From a virus, in the IMG/VR virus record IMGVR_UViG_3300025647_000233, positions 1 to 26,191 of that record: a DNA stretch of 26,191 nt, one strand, 5' to 3'. A program made the position numbers and the translations under genes. Shown piece after piece: positions 9,186-24,100 of the stretch. The notes under the pieces are model-generated. The model did not search any database, was not told the DNA's origin, and worked only from the letters and a program-made list of their open reading frames with translations. Each line of letters begins with the position of its first letter. Positions within the stretch are counted from its first letter, which is position 1.

Positions 9186-12100
9186 ATGGCACGTGTTCGT
9201 ACAGTTGACTTTTTGCCGGAAATATTTAAAACCGATGTAAATCAAGAATTTCTTGCAGCAACGCTTGACCAATTAATACAAAAACCAAAATTAAAACAGG
9301 TCGAAGGATATATTGGTCGTCGGTTTGGACCAGGCGTTAATTATACAGATAGTTATGTATTAGAGCCAACAAATTTACGAACACATTATCAACTTGAGGC
9401 TGGAGTAGTATCACAAGATGATATCGGTAAAGCAGTAGACGCTATTACATATCCAGGGTTAATTGATGCTATTGCATTAGCCGGAGGCAATGTAACTCGA
9501 CACGATAGACTCTTTAAGTCAGAAACATACAGTTGGGATCCACTGATAAATTTTGATAAGTTTATTAATTACGGACAATACTATTGGGTTCCCGAAGGGC
9601 CAATGACGGTCGATGTTTTCTCTACTACTATTGCTTTAGTTGACGACTTTGATGTATCCGTAACAAATAATGTTTATAATATTTCTGGAACATCGGGTTC
9701 TAATCCTACTATTACATTGGTTAGAGGTGGGAATTATACATTTAGTGTTGATAGCGGTAACTTTTGGATTCAAACACAGCCTGGAGTTGACGGCAAATTA
9801 GATTTCGCAGACAATAGATCAAGTCGCGACGTTTTAGGTGTGCTTAACAACGGTTCAAATAGCGTTACCTTTAATGTGCCAATGGCAGACGCCCAGGATT
9901 TTTATCATAACTTAACAGACATTGGACAGGTTGATTTAGTAACAAATGATCGGTTTGATAGTATCAACAATAGACTAGTATCTGAGGTAGGTTCTATCGA
10001 TGGAATCATTGATCTTGATGGTAGAACCATTGCTTTCATAAATCCGGCCCCAGGGAATTCAGAGGATCTGGGATGGCAACGTTTGTCGATGTTTGATAAC
10101 AGCGAGTATGATGATACGCTATTTTCAGAAACAGAATATTTAGATACAAACGATGAACGATATGCTATATTTAGAATTCGTTATATTACACCACCTGGTG
10201 GAACTAGTGCCGAAACATATATTAGCTTAGAAAAATTATCAGACGTAAATCAATTTGAAAAATTTAATGTTGGTTACGGTAATGAGTTCAATGGACTTAA
10301 CTTTTTTAAAAATGCCGAAGGCAAATTTGAACAAATTCCATTATTAACGTCGGCAATTAGCGTTTTATATTATCAAGACGGATCGACTAGTAATAGATTT
10401 GGCATTATTAAGTTAGTTGATCAAGAAGGTGCCGAAACGCTAGACATTGCAGATATTATAGGAAAAGAAACATACACCAGTCCAAATGGCGTTGTATTTA
10501 CAAATGGACTAAAAGTAAAATTTACAGGCAATGTAGTTCCGACGACTTACGAAAATAAAACATACTATGTTGAAGGAGTTGGCGAAGCTATTCAACTTGT
10601 TTTAGATGAAAATTTAATTACTCCTGGTCCTTGGTTTGATAACGTAATTAACACTGACAATCAGCCACAAGAACTAGAATATCTTACAGTTAATAGAGGA
10701 AGTAATGATTTAAATCCGTGGAGCAGAGGTAATCGTTGGTTCCACAAAGATGTAATTAATGCAGCCGCTGAATACAATAATACGGTTGCTGTAATTGATA
10801 ATGAATTTAGAGCTAAAAGGCCAATTATTGAATTTGATGCTGGGTTAAAACTTTATAACTTTGGTACCAATGGTATTGCACCAATTGATGTAATTGATTT
10901 TACCCAAACAGATGCTCTATCAAATGTACACGGTACTGCTGGTCTAATAGTTGACGGGTATACTCTAACGACAGGTTCGAGAGTCATTTTTGCTAACGAC
11001 GAAGACAGCAATGTTAGAAATAAGATTTATCGAGTTCAAATGGTTGATCCTGATGACGACTCTACAGAATACGGAACAATTATTAATTTAATACCAGCTG
11101 ACGATGCGATAGTTGTTGAAAACGATGTAGTCACTTGTGTCAATGGAACTACACTAATTGGAACGCAATATACATTCGACGGTACTACCTGGACACCATC
11201 ACAAAGTAAAACAACAACAAATCAAGCACCGTTATTTGATGTATTTGACGAAAACGGTTATAGTCTAAGTAACGAAATAGCATATAACAACACAACATTT
11301 TCCGGAACAGAATTATTTTCTTATAAAATTGGAACAAGCGCAACTGTTGATTCAATTCTTGGGTTTAGCTTAACTTATTTGAATATTGATAATATTGGCG
11401 ATATTGTTTTTGAAAATGATTTTTATAATGATACGTTTAATTACGATAATGTAATTGGTGCCAACGTTAACTTGGGGTTCTTGAGAAAGTATGCAGATAG
11501 AACTTCATATACTTCGCATGTTGGTTGGAAAACATCTGCTGAAACAAATTGGCAAAGACAAGTATTTACGTATACGTACAACGGCAGTGATTTAGTACTT
11601 AATGTTGTGCCCAAGACTGATTTAAACGTGCCAGCAATCAAAGTTTATGTGAATAATAAATTTGTTAGACCAGCGGCGTATACATATCGCACTACCGCAT
11701 CTAACACATACATTACGTTTAATAATGGATCAATATCATTGAACGATGTAGTACAAGTTAAAATTATCAGTGACCAGGCGAGTTCAAGTGCATATTATGA
11801 GACACCAAGCAATCTTGATAAAAATCCATTTAACGAATCTTTAGATACATTGTCACTTGGAACAATTAGAAACCATTACACATTATTAACTGAAAATCTT
11901 AATAATTTTTCTGGCGTTAGTAACGGAGCAAATAATACAAGAGATATAGGATATCTCTCTAGCTATGGTGATGTTATTGTTCAACATTCTGCTCCAACTC
12001 CGCTAGCAGCGCACTTGTATAGAAACGAAAACTTTAATTTCTTTGATTCGGTTGAGTACTGTGCTAGACAGTATGAAAAATTTAAGTATCGTTTACTTGA

Positions 12101-15100
12101 TTGGGTAGCGAATACTGAAACCTATAATAAGACTCCAGCGGAACTTCTTGATGAAGCAATGCTGGATTTAAATCAAGGAAAAACATTATCTGATTCGTTC
12201 TATCTAAGTAATATGTGTCCTACTGGCAATGATTATACAGAAATAACACACTCAGTGACGTTGGTTAGTACAAACGATTTTGAAACTAACAATGTATATG
12301 ATTTCACTAAGGCAACCACTGCTGGGCTATTAATTTATTTAAATGACACATTATTAACTAAGGATTATGATTATACAGTTGCTACTGATGGACCACGTGT
12401 TACATTCCTGACAACGCTTACCGACGGCGATATTATTACCATCAAAGAGTTTCAATCAACTTATGGAAATTATGTTCCGGAAACTCCAACAAAACTTGGA
12501 TTATTTCCAAAATTCCGACCAGAAATTATAACAGACGACACATACACAGAAACTCAGACAATGATTCAAGGGCATGACGGCTCTCTCACAGTTGGGTTTG
12601 ATGATATTAGAGACGAAGTGTTGCTCGAGTTCGAAACAAGAATTTTTAATAATATTAGCATTGATCCAGCAGCCAGCCTGCCAATGGAACAAAACGACAT
12701 TATACCAGGACAATTTAGAAATACCGATTACACGGATACTGAAATTAGTGAAATTATTAGTGCAGAATTTTTAAATTGGGTAGGATGGCACCGATTAGAT
12801 TATAAATCGCAAAATTATTCAAAAGATAATAAATGGACGTGGAATTATTCATCTGCAACAAGTAAAATTGATAACAATGTCCTTAAAGGACATTGGAGAG
12901 GAATATACCGTTACTTGTTTGACACAGATCGCCCACACACACATCCATGGGAAATGTTAAGTTTCTCAGAAAAGCCAGACTGGTGGGAAGATAGATATGG
13001 TCCGGCACCTTATACCTCAGGTAACTTAATTTTGTGGGAAGATCTCGAACTAGGGAAAGTTGCTGATCCAGATAATGAATATTACAAAACAAATTGCGCA
13101 CGTGAAGGTTTAACATCAATTATTCCAACAGATAGCGAAGGAAACCTACTAGACCCAATGACAGTTATTGTTAAGTCCTATGTAGAAACCGCGTTTGAAA
13201 GAAGTTGGAATTCCGGCGACGGCGCACCAGTTGAAACTGCCTGGAGACGCTCAAGCGCCTGGCCGTTTGCTTTACAAAAAATTTATGCGTTAACACACCC
13301 AGCGAAATACTTTGCATTAGCTGTTGATGTTGACCGATATACTTACAATCCAACTATTGCTCAATATGCATATGATTCAAAGTACAAACTCAATCCTAAG
13401 AATGTTGATGTAGTTGATACAGATAATCCAAAACATAGCTATTTAAATTGGATCATTGATTATAACTTGAATTATGGTGTGCAGTCAAGCGCAGACATTG
13501 CTGATTCGTTAAGTAAACTTGATGTCAGACTTTGCTATAGAATGGCCGGATTCACCGATAAAAAATATTTGAAAATTTTTACTGATAAAAGTGCTCCAGA
13601 TAGTACTAATACCAGTCTGTTAATACCAGATGAAAGCTACCAGGTTTTATTATATAAGAACCAGTCATTTGGTGATCTTCAATATAGCAGCATCATGGTA
13701 CAACGTACTGATAACGGTTATGCAGTTTTCGGCAACAGCATTACACATCCATATTTTAGAATTCTCAAGAGCACAAACAACGGAAATTACGAAAATATAA
13801 CTGTCGGTAGTCAACGAATTAGAATACCTAATGATTTTACAAATCAAGTAGTCAGAGTTCCTTACGGATATACATTTAAGACTATTAACGGAGTGGTTGA
13901 TTTTGTTGTAAGTTATGGTGCTTTCTTAAAACGTCAGGGTATGAAATTTGATGATATTGAAAATAATTACATTTTAGATTGGCCTAGAATGGCGCAGGAG
14001 TTTGTTTATTGGGCCAACCAAGATTGGATTGTTGGCAGCGCCATTAACTTAAATCCATCAGCAAATGTCATTGAATGTGAAAACAATTATTCAATCATTG
14101 ATAGTTTAGATAATTTGTCATTCGATGAACGCCCATTGGATCAAAACCGTCAGACATTAAATAAGAAAGATTATACTGTGGTGCGTTTAGGGAACAATTT
14201 TAAGATTAAAATGTTAGCTGACAAATCACTAAGTTATTTGAGAGTTCGGAAAACTAGCTACGAACATCTTTTAATCTTAGATAATACAAGTATTTTCAAT
14301 GATTTATTGTATCAACCAGTTACTGGATTGCGTCAACAGCGGGTTAAGCTCAATGGTTTTGTAACATTTGATTGGAATGGACAGCTTGACGCCCAAGGAT
14401 TTATTTTAAATCAGGATAATGTTCCTGACTGGGACGTTAATTTAAGTTACAATAAAGGGGATATGGTCCAGTATAAAAATTCATATTGGGTAGCAGCATC
14501 TAAAATATCTCCAACAGGTGAAGATTTCAATTTTGACGAATGGACTAAGATTGATTACAATTTGATTAATAAAGGTCTTCTTCCAAACATCAGTAATAAA
14601 GCTGGACAAATTAGGAATTTCTACAATCACGATGTTATTAATTTAGAATCAGATGCCGATTTATTAGGTTTAGGTATTACAGGGTTTAGAAAACGTTCTT
14701 ATCTCGAGTCTTTGAATCTTTCGGATATTAGTCAAGTTCACATTTACGAAAATCTAATTGGACAAAAAGGAACTCCGGATAGTGTTAATTTGTTCAAAGG
14801 AGTTGAATTTGACAAGGAAGTGTCTGAGTACGAGATTAACGAAAACTGGGCTATTAAACGTGCAGCATACGGCGCAACAGACAATAAACGTTATATCGAA
14901 TTAGAGTTAGATAGCAGAAGTCTAACCTCAAACCCGAGTATAATTGAAATCAATGTTAGCGGAACAGATTCGGATGCTAATCAACTAATTGATATTGACA
15001 ATATCTATCGCCAAAGTGTTAAAAATACAACAATTAACATTCTTCCTGAACGGACCGAAACAGTAACCGATGTTGGAATGCCAACATCTGGATTTGTGGA

Positions 15101-18100
15101 TATCAACGATGTTGATATTATTCTGTTCAGTTTATCTGATATTGAATCTATAAACGATCAACTCGATTTAGTTAAACAAGGATCGATTATATGGGTTGCA
15201 AAATCAAATCGTTACGATTGGAATATCTATCGTTGCCAATCATTACAACCTAAGATTGTAAGTTTTACTGATAACCTAAACGGTACTTTAACTGTTGAAT
15301 TCAGTGGAACTCATAGTTTATTGGCTGGTGAGTATATTATTGTTAAATTCTTTGATGAAGCATTAAACGGGATTTATAAAGTAAATTATGTTGATAATAG
15401 TAAACTTGTTGTTGTTTCTGGAAGCATTGTCGGTCAAGATACAGTAGTAGAAGGTAGTGGTGTTGCTTTTGTATTACAAACAGCTAAGGTAACCCAACCT
15501 AAAGATATTGCGAATACAATTTATAACAATAATTTATTTGCTGGAGACAAGATATGGGTTACTGAAACCGTTAACGGTAATTGGCAGGTATTTGAAAAAA
15601 CAAACCCAAATTTACCAGTTGAACATATTATTACACCTAATGTCGCAGCTAATACCAATTTTGGATACAGTTTAGCACAGTCGTTAAATGAAAATGGAGC
15701 TATTGTTGGTGCACCAAACGATACCTCGGGAATTGGTGCATTGCATTGTTATAATAGAATCAACGATGATTTTGTTTTCACTAATAAGTTAACCTTGGGT
15801 GCCACAGGAACACAAGGTTACGGTAACGATGTGTCATTAGCATCAACATGGGGTGTTGCCGGTGCAAGCCTAAGTGATAGCGAACAAGGTTATGCAGTAG
15901 TAGTACATAAAAATCAAGATACCGATCAATTTGAAGAGTGGCAATTGCTTAATTTGTCGGCAAGTGTAACAGGATCTGACGAATTTGGTCATGCAGTTAC
16001 TATTAGCGACGACGAAAACTGGATCTATGTCAGCGCATTAGATTCGTCAATGGTATATGCATTTAATAAAGTTACATATCAAACACAAACAGTATCTGTA
16101 AATGCAGTTGGTGGCCAAGCGACATATGATTTTAGCGATTATATTGAAGCAGATACTGATATACAAGTTATTGTTGAAGTTAACGGTATAGTTCTCGATC
16201 CAATAGATTACGTTTTTGCAGCAGGCACGCTAACGTTTTTGACAATCCCACTGGAAGGGCAGTCAATTGTAGTAACCAGAAGAACAAATACAACGTTAAC
16301 TGGTGATGGATCAACCTTGGGATTTAGCATCGCTAATTTATATACAGCGCAGAGTATTGATGCATTTAGTGTGTTTGATCCAAGTGGCAACTTATTACGT
16401 CCGTATACGGATTATACCTATTCTGCAGGCTCTATCAACTTTACTGTTGCACCAGGTAACGGTGATATGTATTCGGTGAGAGCTAAAGATTATTATCGGT
16501 ATGTTGGAGTTGTTGAAGCTTCACCGCCGGCCAGCGAAGCTTTTGGCAGTACTATAGCAACTACCAGCGATGGACAGCAGATATTAATTGGTGCACCGGA
16601 GGCAACCGTCTCTGGACAAGTCAATGCTGGTAAGGTATATGTTTACGAAAGAAAGGTTGAACGTTTTGTAATAACAGATGCCACAGAAAAAGAATATACA
16701 ACAACCGCAGCAATTAGTAATCTAAATAATGTTAAACTTAATAACGTGTTATTAATAAACGGATTATACAATGTTGACGATCAATATACAATCGATTCGG
16801 GAACAAAAACAGTTACAATTGATAATAATGTAACGTTAACAGTTGGATCAACAATCGATGTTGACACAAACGTTTTTGCAGAAGTACAAACTTTAACTTC
16901 CGACAGATACTCTGCAAATTCGTATTACGGAAGTAGTCTAAGTATCTGTAGAACAGATTGTTCAATGTATGTTGGCGCACCAAACGATAGTTATATTTTA
17001 CCTGATGCAGGAAGTGTCACTAGATATTTAAATAGTTCTCGTGTATTTGGTACTATCACCGGAAACACATCAAACCCAAGCGTAACCATTGGACACAGCA
17101 TTCGTATTAATAATATTGAAATCATTTTTACAGGAACTACGTTATCTACGGTAGTTGAAGATATTAACAATGCTATTGTACCAAATGTAAGTGCTACAGT
17201 AAGTTCGTCAAATGAGTTGGTCATTAATATTATTAATAGAGACGAAGCTCCGTCATTGAGTATGATGACAGTAATGCCTGGTTTGGGAACTGGTTTTACA
17301 GATCTTGGTCTAGAGCCATTTGTACAAACACAATATATTGTTAGTCCTCGACCTGAAGAATATAGTTATTTTGGGCATAGTGTCCACGTTGATTACTCTG
17401 CTACTAATTTAATCATTGGTGCTCCTCGAGCAACAGCAATATTGTTATCAACGTTTGATTATGAAAAGGATTCAACAGAAGGATACGAAACTATCTTTGA
17501 TTCTGGTACTACTAGAATTGTCGATCCTGTTACCGATAGCGGTGCAGTTTACACATATGATTTATTGCCAAGTTCAACATATGGTGAATCAGGCAGTTTT
17601 GTATTTGGGCAGCAAATATATGACCCTGTTCTAGGAGAAACAGATGTTGATGGTAACAAACTTAGAACATCAGATCAATTTGGTTATCGGGTCCATTACA
17701 CAGATGGAGCATTGCTAGTAACCTCTCCAGGATATGATTCAGAATCTGTAACAGATATTGGACGCCTATCTGTATTCAACAACAATGAAAATAAAACTGC
17801 CTGGGACGTAATCAAAGAACAGGCATTAACTGTTGATAGTAATTTAATCAATAGCGTATACATCTATAACAAAGAATCAAGTCAAATTGAAACATACTTA
17901 GATTATATTGATCCATTAAATGGAAAACTATTAGGTACAGTTCGCGATAATTTGGATTATGTTGGTGCAATAGATCCAGCAATTTACAATAGTTTAGATA
18001 ACACAGGCATAATTTGGGGCAAAGACCGGGTAGGGCATTTATGGTGGGATACAACCAATGCTAGATTCTTAGATTATAATCAAGAAGACATTGTATACAG

Positions 18101-21100
18101 CGCCAAAAATTGGGCATCTCTAATTCCTGGATCATCGATAGATGTCTATGAATGGGTTGAAAGTCAAATGCCACCGAGCCAATATGCCGGTGATGTTAAA
18201 AATGTTGACGAATATACACTCATTACATCGGTTAACTCGTCGAAAACTGTAATTAGTAAGTATTATTTCTGGGCACTCAAGACAACTAATACAAATACCG
18301 CAGCAGGAAAAACGTTAAGTGCAGAGTTGATTTCGCAATACATAGAAAATCCAATTAGTTCTGGTATTCCATTTGCTGCGCTAATGCATAAAAACATTAT
18401 TGCATTATACAATGTTAGTGATTATATCAGAGATAACTTACAAAGCGTGTTACACATTAACTATAATAAAATACAAAGTGATAATAATGTTTTTGTTGAG
18501 TACGACTTAATCAAAGAAGAAAATAAAAATGGATTCTTAACTAATAATTTATATAGAAAACTACTTGATAGTTTTTGCGGTGTTGATACATTAGGTAATT
18601 TAGTCCCAGATCAAACTTTAAAAGAAAGTGTGCGTCATGGTGTGTCATTTAGACCTAGACAAACAATGTTCATTGACCGTCAAACGGCATTGAACATTTA
18701 TCTAACAAAAGCTAATAGGGTTATTAAACAATATCCATTTAGCGAACTTAGAAATTTTGACTTGTTATCATCTGAAGAAGAAATCCCTACAGAAGGGTCT
18801 GGCGCTTGGGATCTTGCAGTTGCTGATTTAACCGAGTTAAGCTACCAAGAACCGGTAGTTCTTGGAATAGGCTATAAAATATTAGTACTATCTGACTCTA
18901 GTCAATTTGGATTATGGACAATATACGAAGTACAAGATGATTATACCATGTCGCGTATTCAAACACAAGAATATGATTGTAATCGTTATTGGAGCTACGT
19001 TGATTGGTATGCCGACGGATATACAGCGTCGATGAAGCCAAATTATAAAGTCAATACTTATAGCGAGATTCAAACATTACAAAATGCTGTTGAAGGAACA
19101 CTTGTTAAGGTTATTTCAAATAGTAACGGTAAATGGGAATTGTACTCTTTAACTAATTCAAACTGGACTCGAGTAGGTCTAGAACAAGGTACGGTGCAGA
19201 TTAGCACCACTGATTGGAATTGGGAGTTAGAGAAATCAATTACCGACGCTGCGCCTACATATGAACTAAGACAAATTTTAAAATCAATTAATGAAGAAAT
19301 ATTAATTGGAGATTTCCTATTAGAAAGAAATAGATTATTAATTAGTACGTTTAACTATATCCAGTCAGAGTTTGATGTTGAAATTGATTGGCTAATGAAA
19401 ACTAGTTTAATTGACGTAACACATAAGGTTAGAGACCTAGATCAATATGACATTTATAGAAAGGATAACCAAGATTTTGTTATTGATTACATCAAGGAAG
19501 CAAAACCGTATCATGTTAAAATTAAGGAATTCTTATTAAGATACGACGGTTCAGAGCAGATGTTAGGTGACCTAGTTGATTTTGATTGCCCAAGTACATA
19601 TAGCACTGCATTTAGCAAGTTTATAAGTCCTATTCTAGATGACGATATTGCTATCCTTGAAACGGATCAATCAAATTTTGAGCATACCGAACTGGTCTGG
19701 CAAACACAGCCGTGGAAATCATGGTTTGATAACCATAAACTTTCGATTAGTGAAGTTGTTGTTACCAATGGGGGCTCAAACTATACAGTTGCACCATTGG
19801 TTATAGTCGACGGCATTGCTGATCGAGCAGCCGAAATGACTGCTGTATTAAACGAATATGGCGAAGTTGGATCTATTACAATAAATGATCCAGGTGCTGG
19901 TTATAGAACCACTCCTATCATCTCGTTTACTGGCGGAAACGGAACTGGCGCTGTTGCAGTAGCATATACTAAACAAGATGTCGTTAGAAGTTTTACTACC
20001 ACTATTAAGTATGACCGCTACGAGTATGATTCTCAGATACTTATATGGGAAGATATTAATTGGGATGCGGCTCCTGCATTAGAAGAAAACCAACTAGTAA
20101 GATACAATGATCTAGTTTATAGAGCTATAAATGCAGACGGAAGTACAGTAACAGATCCGGATTTTAATCCTGATGAATATGAATTAGTTGATCCTTCTAC
20201 GCTCAGTGGTATTGATCGTACATTAGGTTTTTACACAGCTGATATTAACGAGCTCGGCTTAGATTTAGCATTACTAATTGACGGACTAACATATCCTGGA
20301 GTTCAATTAACTGGACCAAGTTTTGGTCAGAGCAGTGGATACGATGTTGGATATTTTGATATTAATCTTTGGGATAATTTGGAATACGGTCCTGAAGGTC
20401 TTCCGACATATAGCAAGAGCATATTAGATAATGAAATCTTTACATCTTTCACAGGCTCATATCCAGGTGTTGATTTGTCAGGAATTGAATCAGTACAAGC
20501 AACCGCTATATCTACGGTATCAGGAGGTTCACTTGATTCACTTATAATGGTAGACATAGGTAAAGGTTATGATCCAGATGTTCCACCAACTGTAAGTATA
20601 AGTGCACCAGCTGATAATATATCAGCAACAGCGGCAATTGCATCAGATGGCGATATAATCACTGGTATTACAGTTACTAAACCAGGGTTAGGTTATGTTA
20701 CCACTCCAACTGTAACCATTATTGAGGCTGATCCTACTCCGGGAATAACTGCAACCGCAGAAGCTATTATTTCCAGTGGTAGTGTTACATCGGCACCAAT
20801 GGTTCATACCGGTAATGGATATGATAGTGTACCAACTGTTACATTCTCGGATCCTCCGTCGGTTGTAGGTGCAAGAGCTCAAATGACATCATCGATTGCA
20901 AGTGGCCAGGTAAATTCTTGTACAATTATTGCCGGAGGCAATTCGTATCTAACACCGCCGACGGTTACTGTTAGTGCGCCAGCAGCAAGCGTTAATGCAA
21001 CTGCTAGCGCAACAAGCACCGCATTTGAAGTTCACGGTCTTGCATTAAATCTAGTAGGTAACTATTACAGCTCGGCTCCATCGGTAACCATTTCGCCACC

Positions 21101-24100
21101 AACAGAAACTGCACAACAAGCAGTATTGGTGCCGGTTATGAGTGCAGAACAAGTAACGAATTTTACAGTTTCTAATGCTGGATATTTGTATGATACATCA
21201 CCAACAGTTACAGTGGTACCAGCAGCTCCAACTCCGGGTATAAATGCGGCAGCAACGTGTGTGTTAGATCCTGATTCAATTGGTTTTGATGGTGTTGATG
21301 CTAGCGGCAATGGATTTGATGCAGCAGTATTTGATGGCGAAGGAGGCGTAGGAACATTCACAATTACTGTCAGTGGTTCCGGATATACTGTAGCGCCGGT
21401 CGTGACTCTTAGCGCACCAGATTTATCTGGTGGCACACAAGCAACTGCTGTAGCAACTATTAGTGGCGAAACAGCACCGTTGTATGCAGGCCAAGGATCG
21501 GTGTTATCGATTAGTGTAGTTGTTTCTGGGTCAGGATATACTACCGCACCAAGCGTTTCAATCGCAGCACCGGATTCAAGCATTAATCACGGAACAGGTG
21601 CAAGTATTACAGCAACTAGACTAAGTGATTCAACATTAGAATTCCATTTAAACAGCTCAGGTAACTACTATGATATCACTCCAACAATAACAATAGATCC
21701 GCCGACAGCGGCTAGAACAGCAACAGCAACCACCACAGTGCTCAATGGTTTGGTGCAATCAATAATTCTAACAGATGCAGGTTGGGGTTATATTGATAAT
21801 CCAACAGTGACCATCGGCGCACCAGACACATCACCAGTGAACGCTGTAATTACAACTACACTTACTGGAGGCGTAGTTACAGGATATACAATTACAAATC
21901 CGGGTGCTGGATATATTACAGCACCGACATTAGTCGTTGATGCACCTGCAGGTGTTGCATCAGATATAGCCACTGGAACAGCAACAGTAGTTGATAGAAA
22001 AGTTACAGGAATTGTAATTACAAATTCTGGCGCGAGTTATTCAACACCACCGACTGTTACAATCGAAGCACCAACAGGTTTATCATATCATGGATCGGGT
22101 GCTACTGCTACTGCTACAATTGTAAATAATAGAGTGTCAGCTATTGCGGTTACCAATCCAGGTAGCGGCTATGATATTGCTCCAACTATTACAATATCTG
22201 AACCGACTCGTACTACGTCAAGAGCATTGGCTACTGCGAACATTGTTGGTGGTTCGATTACTTCGCTTAACATTGTTGATGCAGGATATGGCTATTTAAC
22301 AGCGCCGACGGTAACCATTGGACCACCAACTGATGTAGAGCCTGATTCAGATATTGTTGGTGGCCAGTTTGTTGATGATTACAATTCACATGCACCGGAA
22401 GAACTTGTTCCTGGTGCAACATTTGACACGTTAGACTTCAAGGTATTTACAAAACCTGGATATGATTACTCAGGATCAGGTTTTGGCTTTAGTGTTACTA
22501 GTGAAAACTTCACATATCAAACGAACAGAACTACATTTAGTTTTGCTGGGTTAGAACTGCACCCGTCAACGATTATTGTTTATAATTCAACAGCTGGAAT
22601 TAGATTATATGAAGGCATACAATATACTGTTGATTGGGCAAATATGACTGTTTCAATTAATAGTGGAGTATCTGACGGCGAAGAAGTTAAGATATTTGTG
22701 TACAGCATTGGAGGTGGAAATCAGCATTACCGTAATGTGTACCTAGGTAACCAGTTTGACACAGTACTAACTGTACCTGTAGAATTTACAGATGTTGATT
22801 CAATACTGGTATTAATTAATGGGTCAGAAGTTACAAACTACACATATATTGATAATAATAACCATGGCACTGATATTATATTTGATACAACGTATACTAG
22901 CAGTGATTTTATTAACGTAACTGTATTTGGTGAATTAGTAGCAGATGATTCGACTGCAACTGATTATGGATACAGTTACCCAGAAACAGAAGAATTTATT
23001 GCCGACGGATCAACAACAACATTTACATTAAATGTTGATACTAGATTTAAAAATAGAGAAAATTTAATAGTCGAAGTAAATGGTCGAAGACTGCGTCCTT
23101 TTGCTTGTGCTAAACATGCGCATGATGGTAGTGTCAGAGATTTTGTATTGCCGTTCAGTGAAGAATCGGGCATTGATCAATCAACATTAACAGATGCAGA
23201 TGTTGTAGTATACGAAGGCGAAGTTAGATTAATTGCAAACGAAGATTATGTGTTATCGCCGGCTGATGGTAGCTCTGGAAGATATATTTCGATTATTGGT
23301 GATTTGCCACCAGTTAATACATATGTTGATGTTTATGTATTAGCAGGTGCTGATTATTCAGTAAGCACTGACGGAACTACCTTAACAATTACAGGTATTA
23401 CATTAAGCGCAGGCGATCATATTGCAGTTACTAGTTGGCACGACGTTAGAGAACAAGATATTTGTACACACGTATTTGAAGGTCCAACATATACAACTGT
23501 TGCATCAAAAGAGTTGTTTGATGCATATGGGTTCGATTCAGATTTATTTGACAAGACTGTTGGTGTAGAATCGTCAATTAATTATTTCAATTTAGATAGA
23601 CCGCTATCTAATAGTGATCGGCTCTGGGTTACTGTAAATGGACGTAGGTTGTTGCCTGGCGCTGAGTATTCTATTGTTGATAATAGTAGATATTTGTTAA
23701 TTGCAGGAGGTTCGATTGCTGATACAGACGTGGTAGCTGTTACATCTATAACTAACGTTGTTGTTCCAGACACATTAAGTTTTAGAATTTTTAAAGATAT
23801 GCGCGATAATGTAGCAATTTATAAGAACAATCACGACACAAACACGTTCCTGACACAACCATTACGTTGGACAGATGACGTAATATATGTTGATAATGCA
23901 AGTAATCTCGGAGAGCCAGATTTAAACGCTGCTGTATTTGGCATTGTTGAAATAAATGGCGAACGTATAACATATAGAAATAGGGATGTTGAAAATAATA
24001 CACTCAGTGGTTTGCGTAGAGGAACCGCTGGAACAGGCATTCAAAGATATCATGATTCTCTCTCGGTTGTTAGCGATCTAAGTAAAGGACAATTACTCAA

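Noticed and set aside
21065-21583. 172-codon open frame on the - strand
   Set aside because: It lies wholly inside the GxGY repeat block and is explained by the repeated Thr/Val/Ala/Pro codons read backwards. It has no ribosome site, and no other gene in the window is on the - strand.
19756-22338. CRISPR or DNA-level tandem repeat
   Set aside because: The periodicity is in the protein only. Copies differ in length and in most third positions, with no identical direct repeats or spacers.
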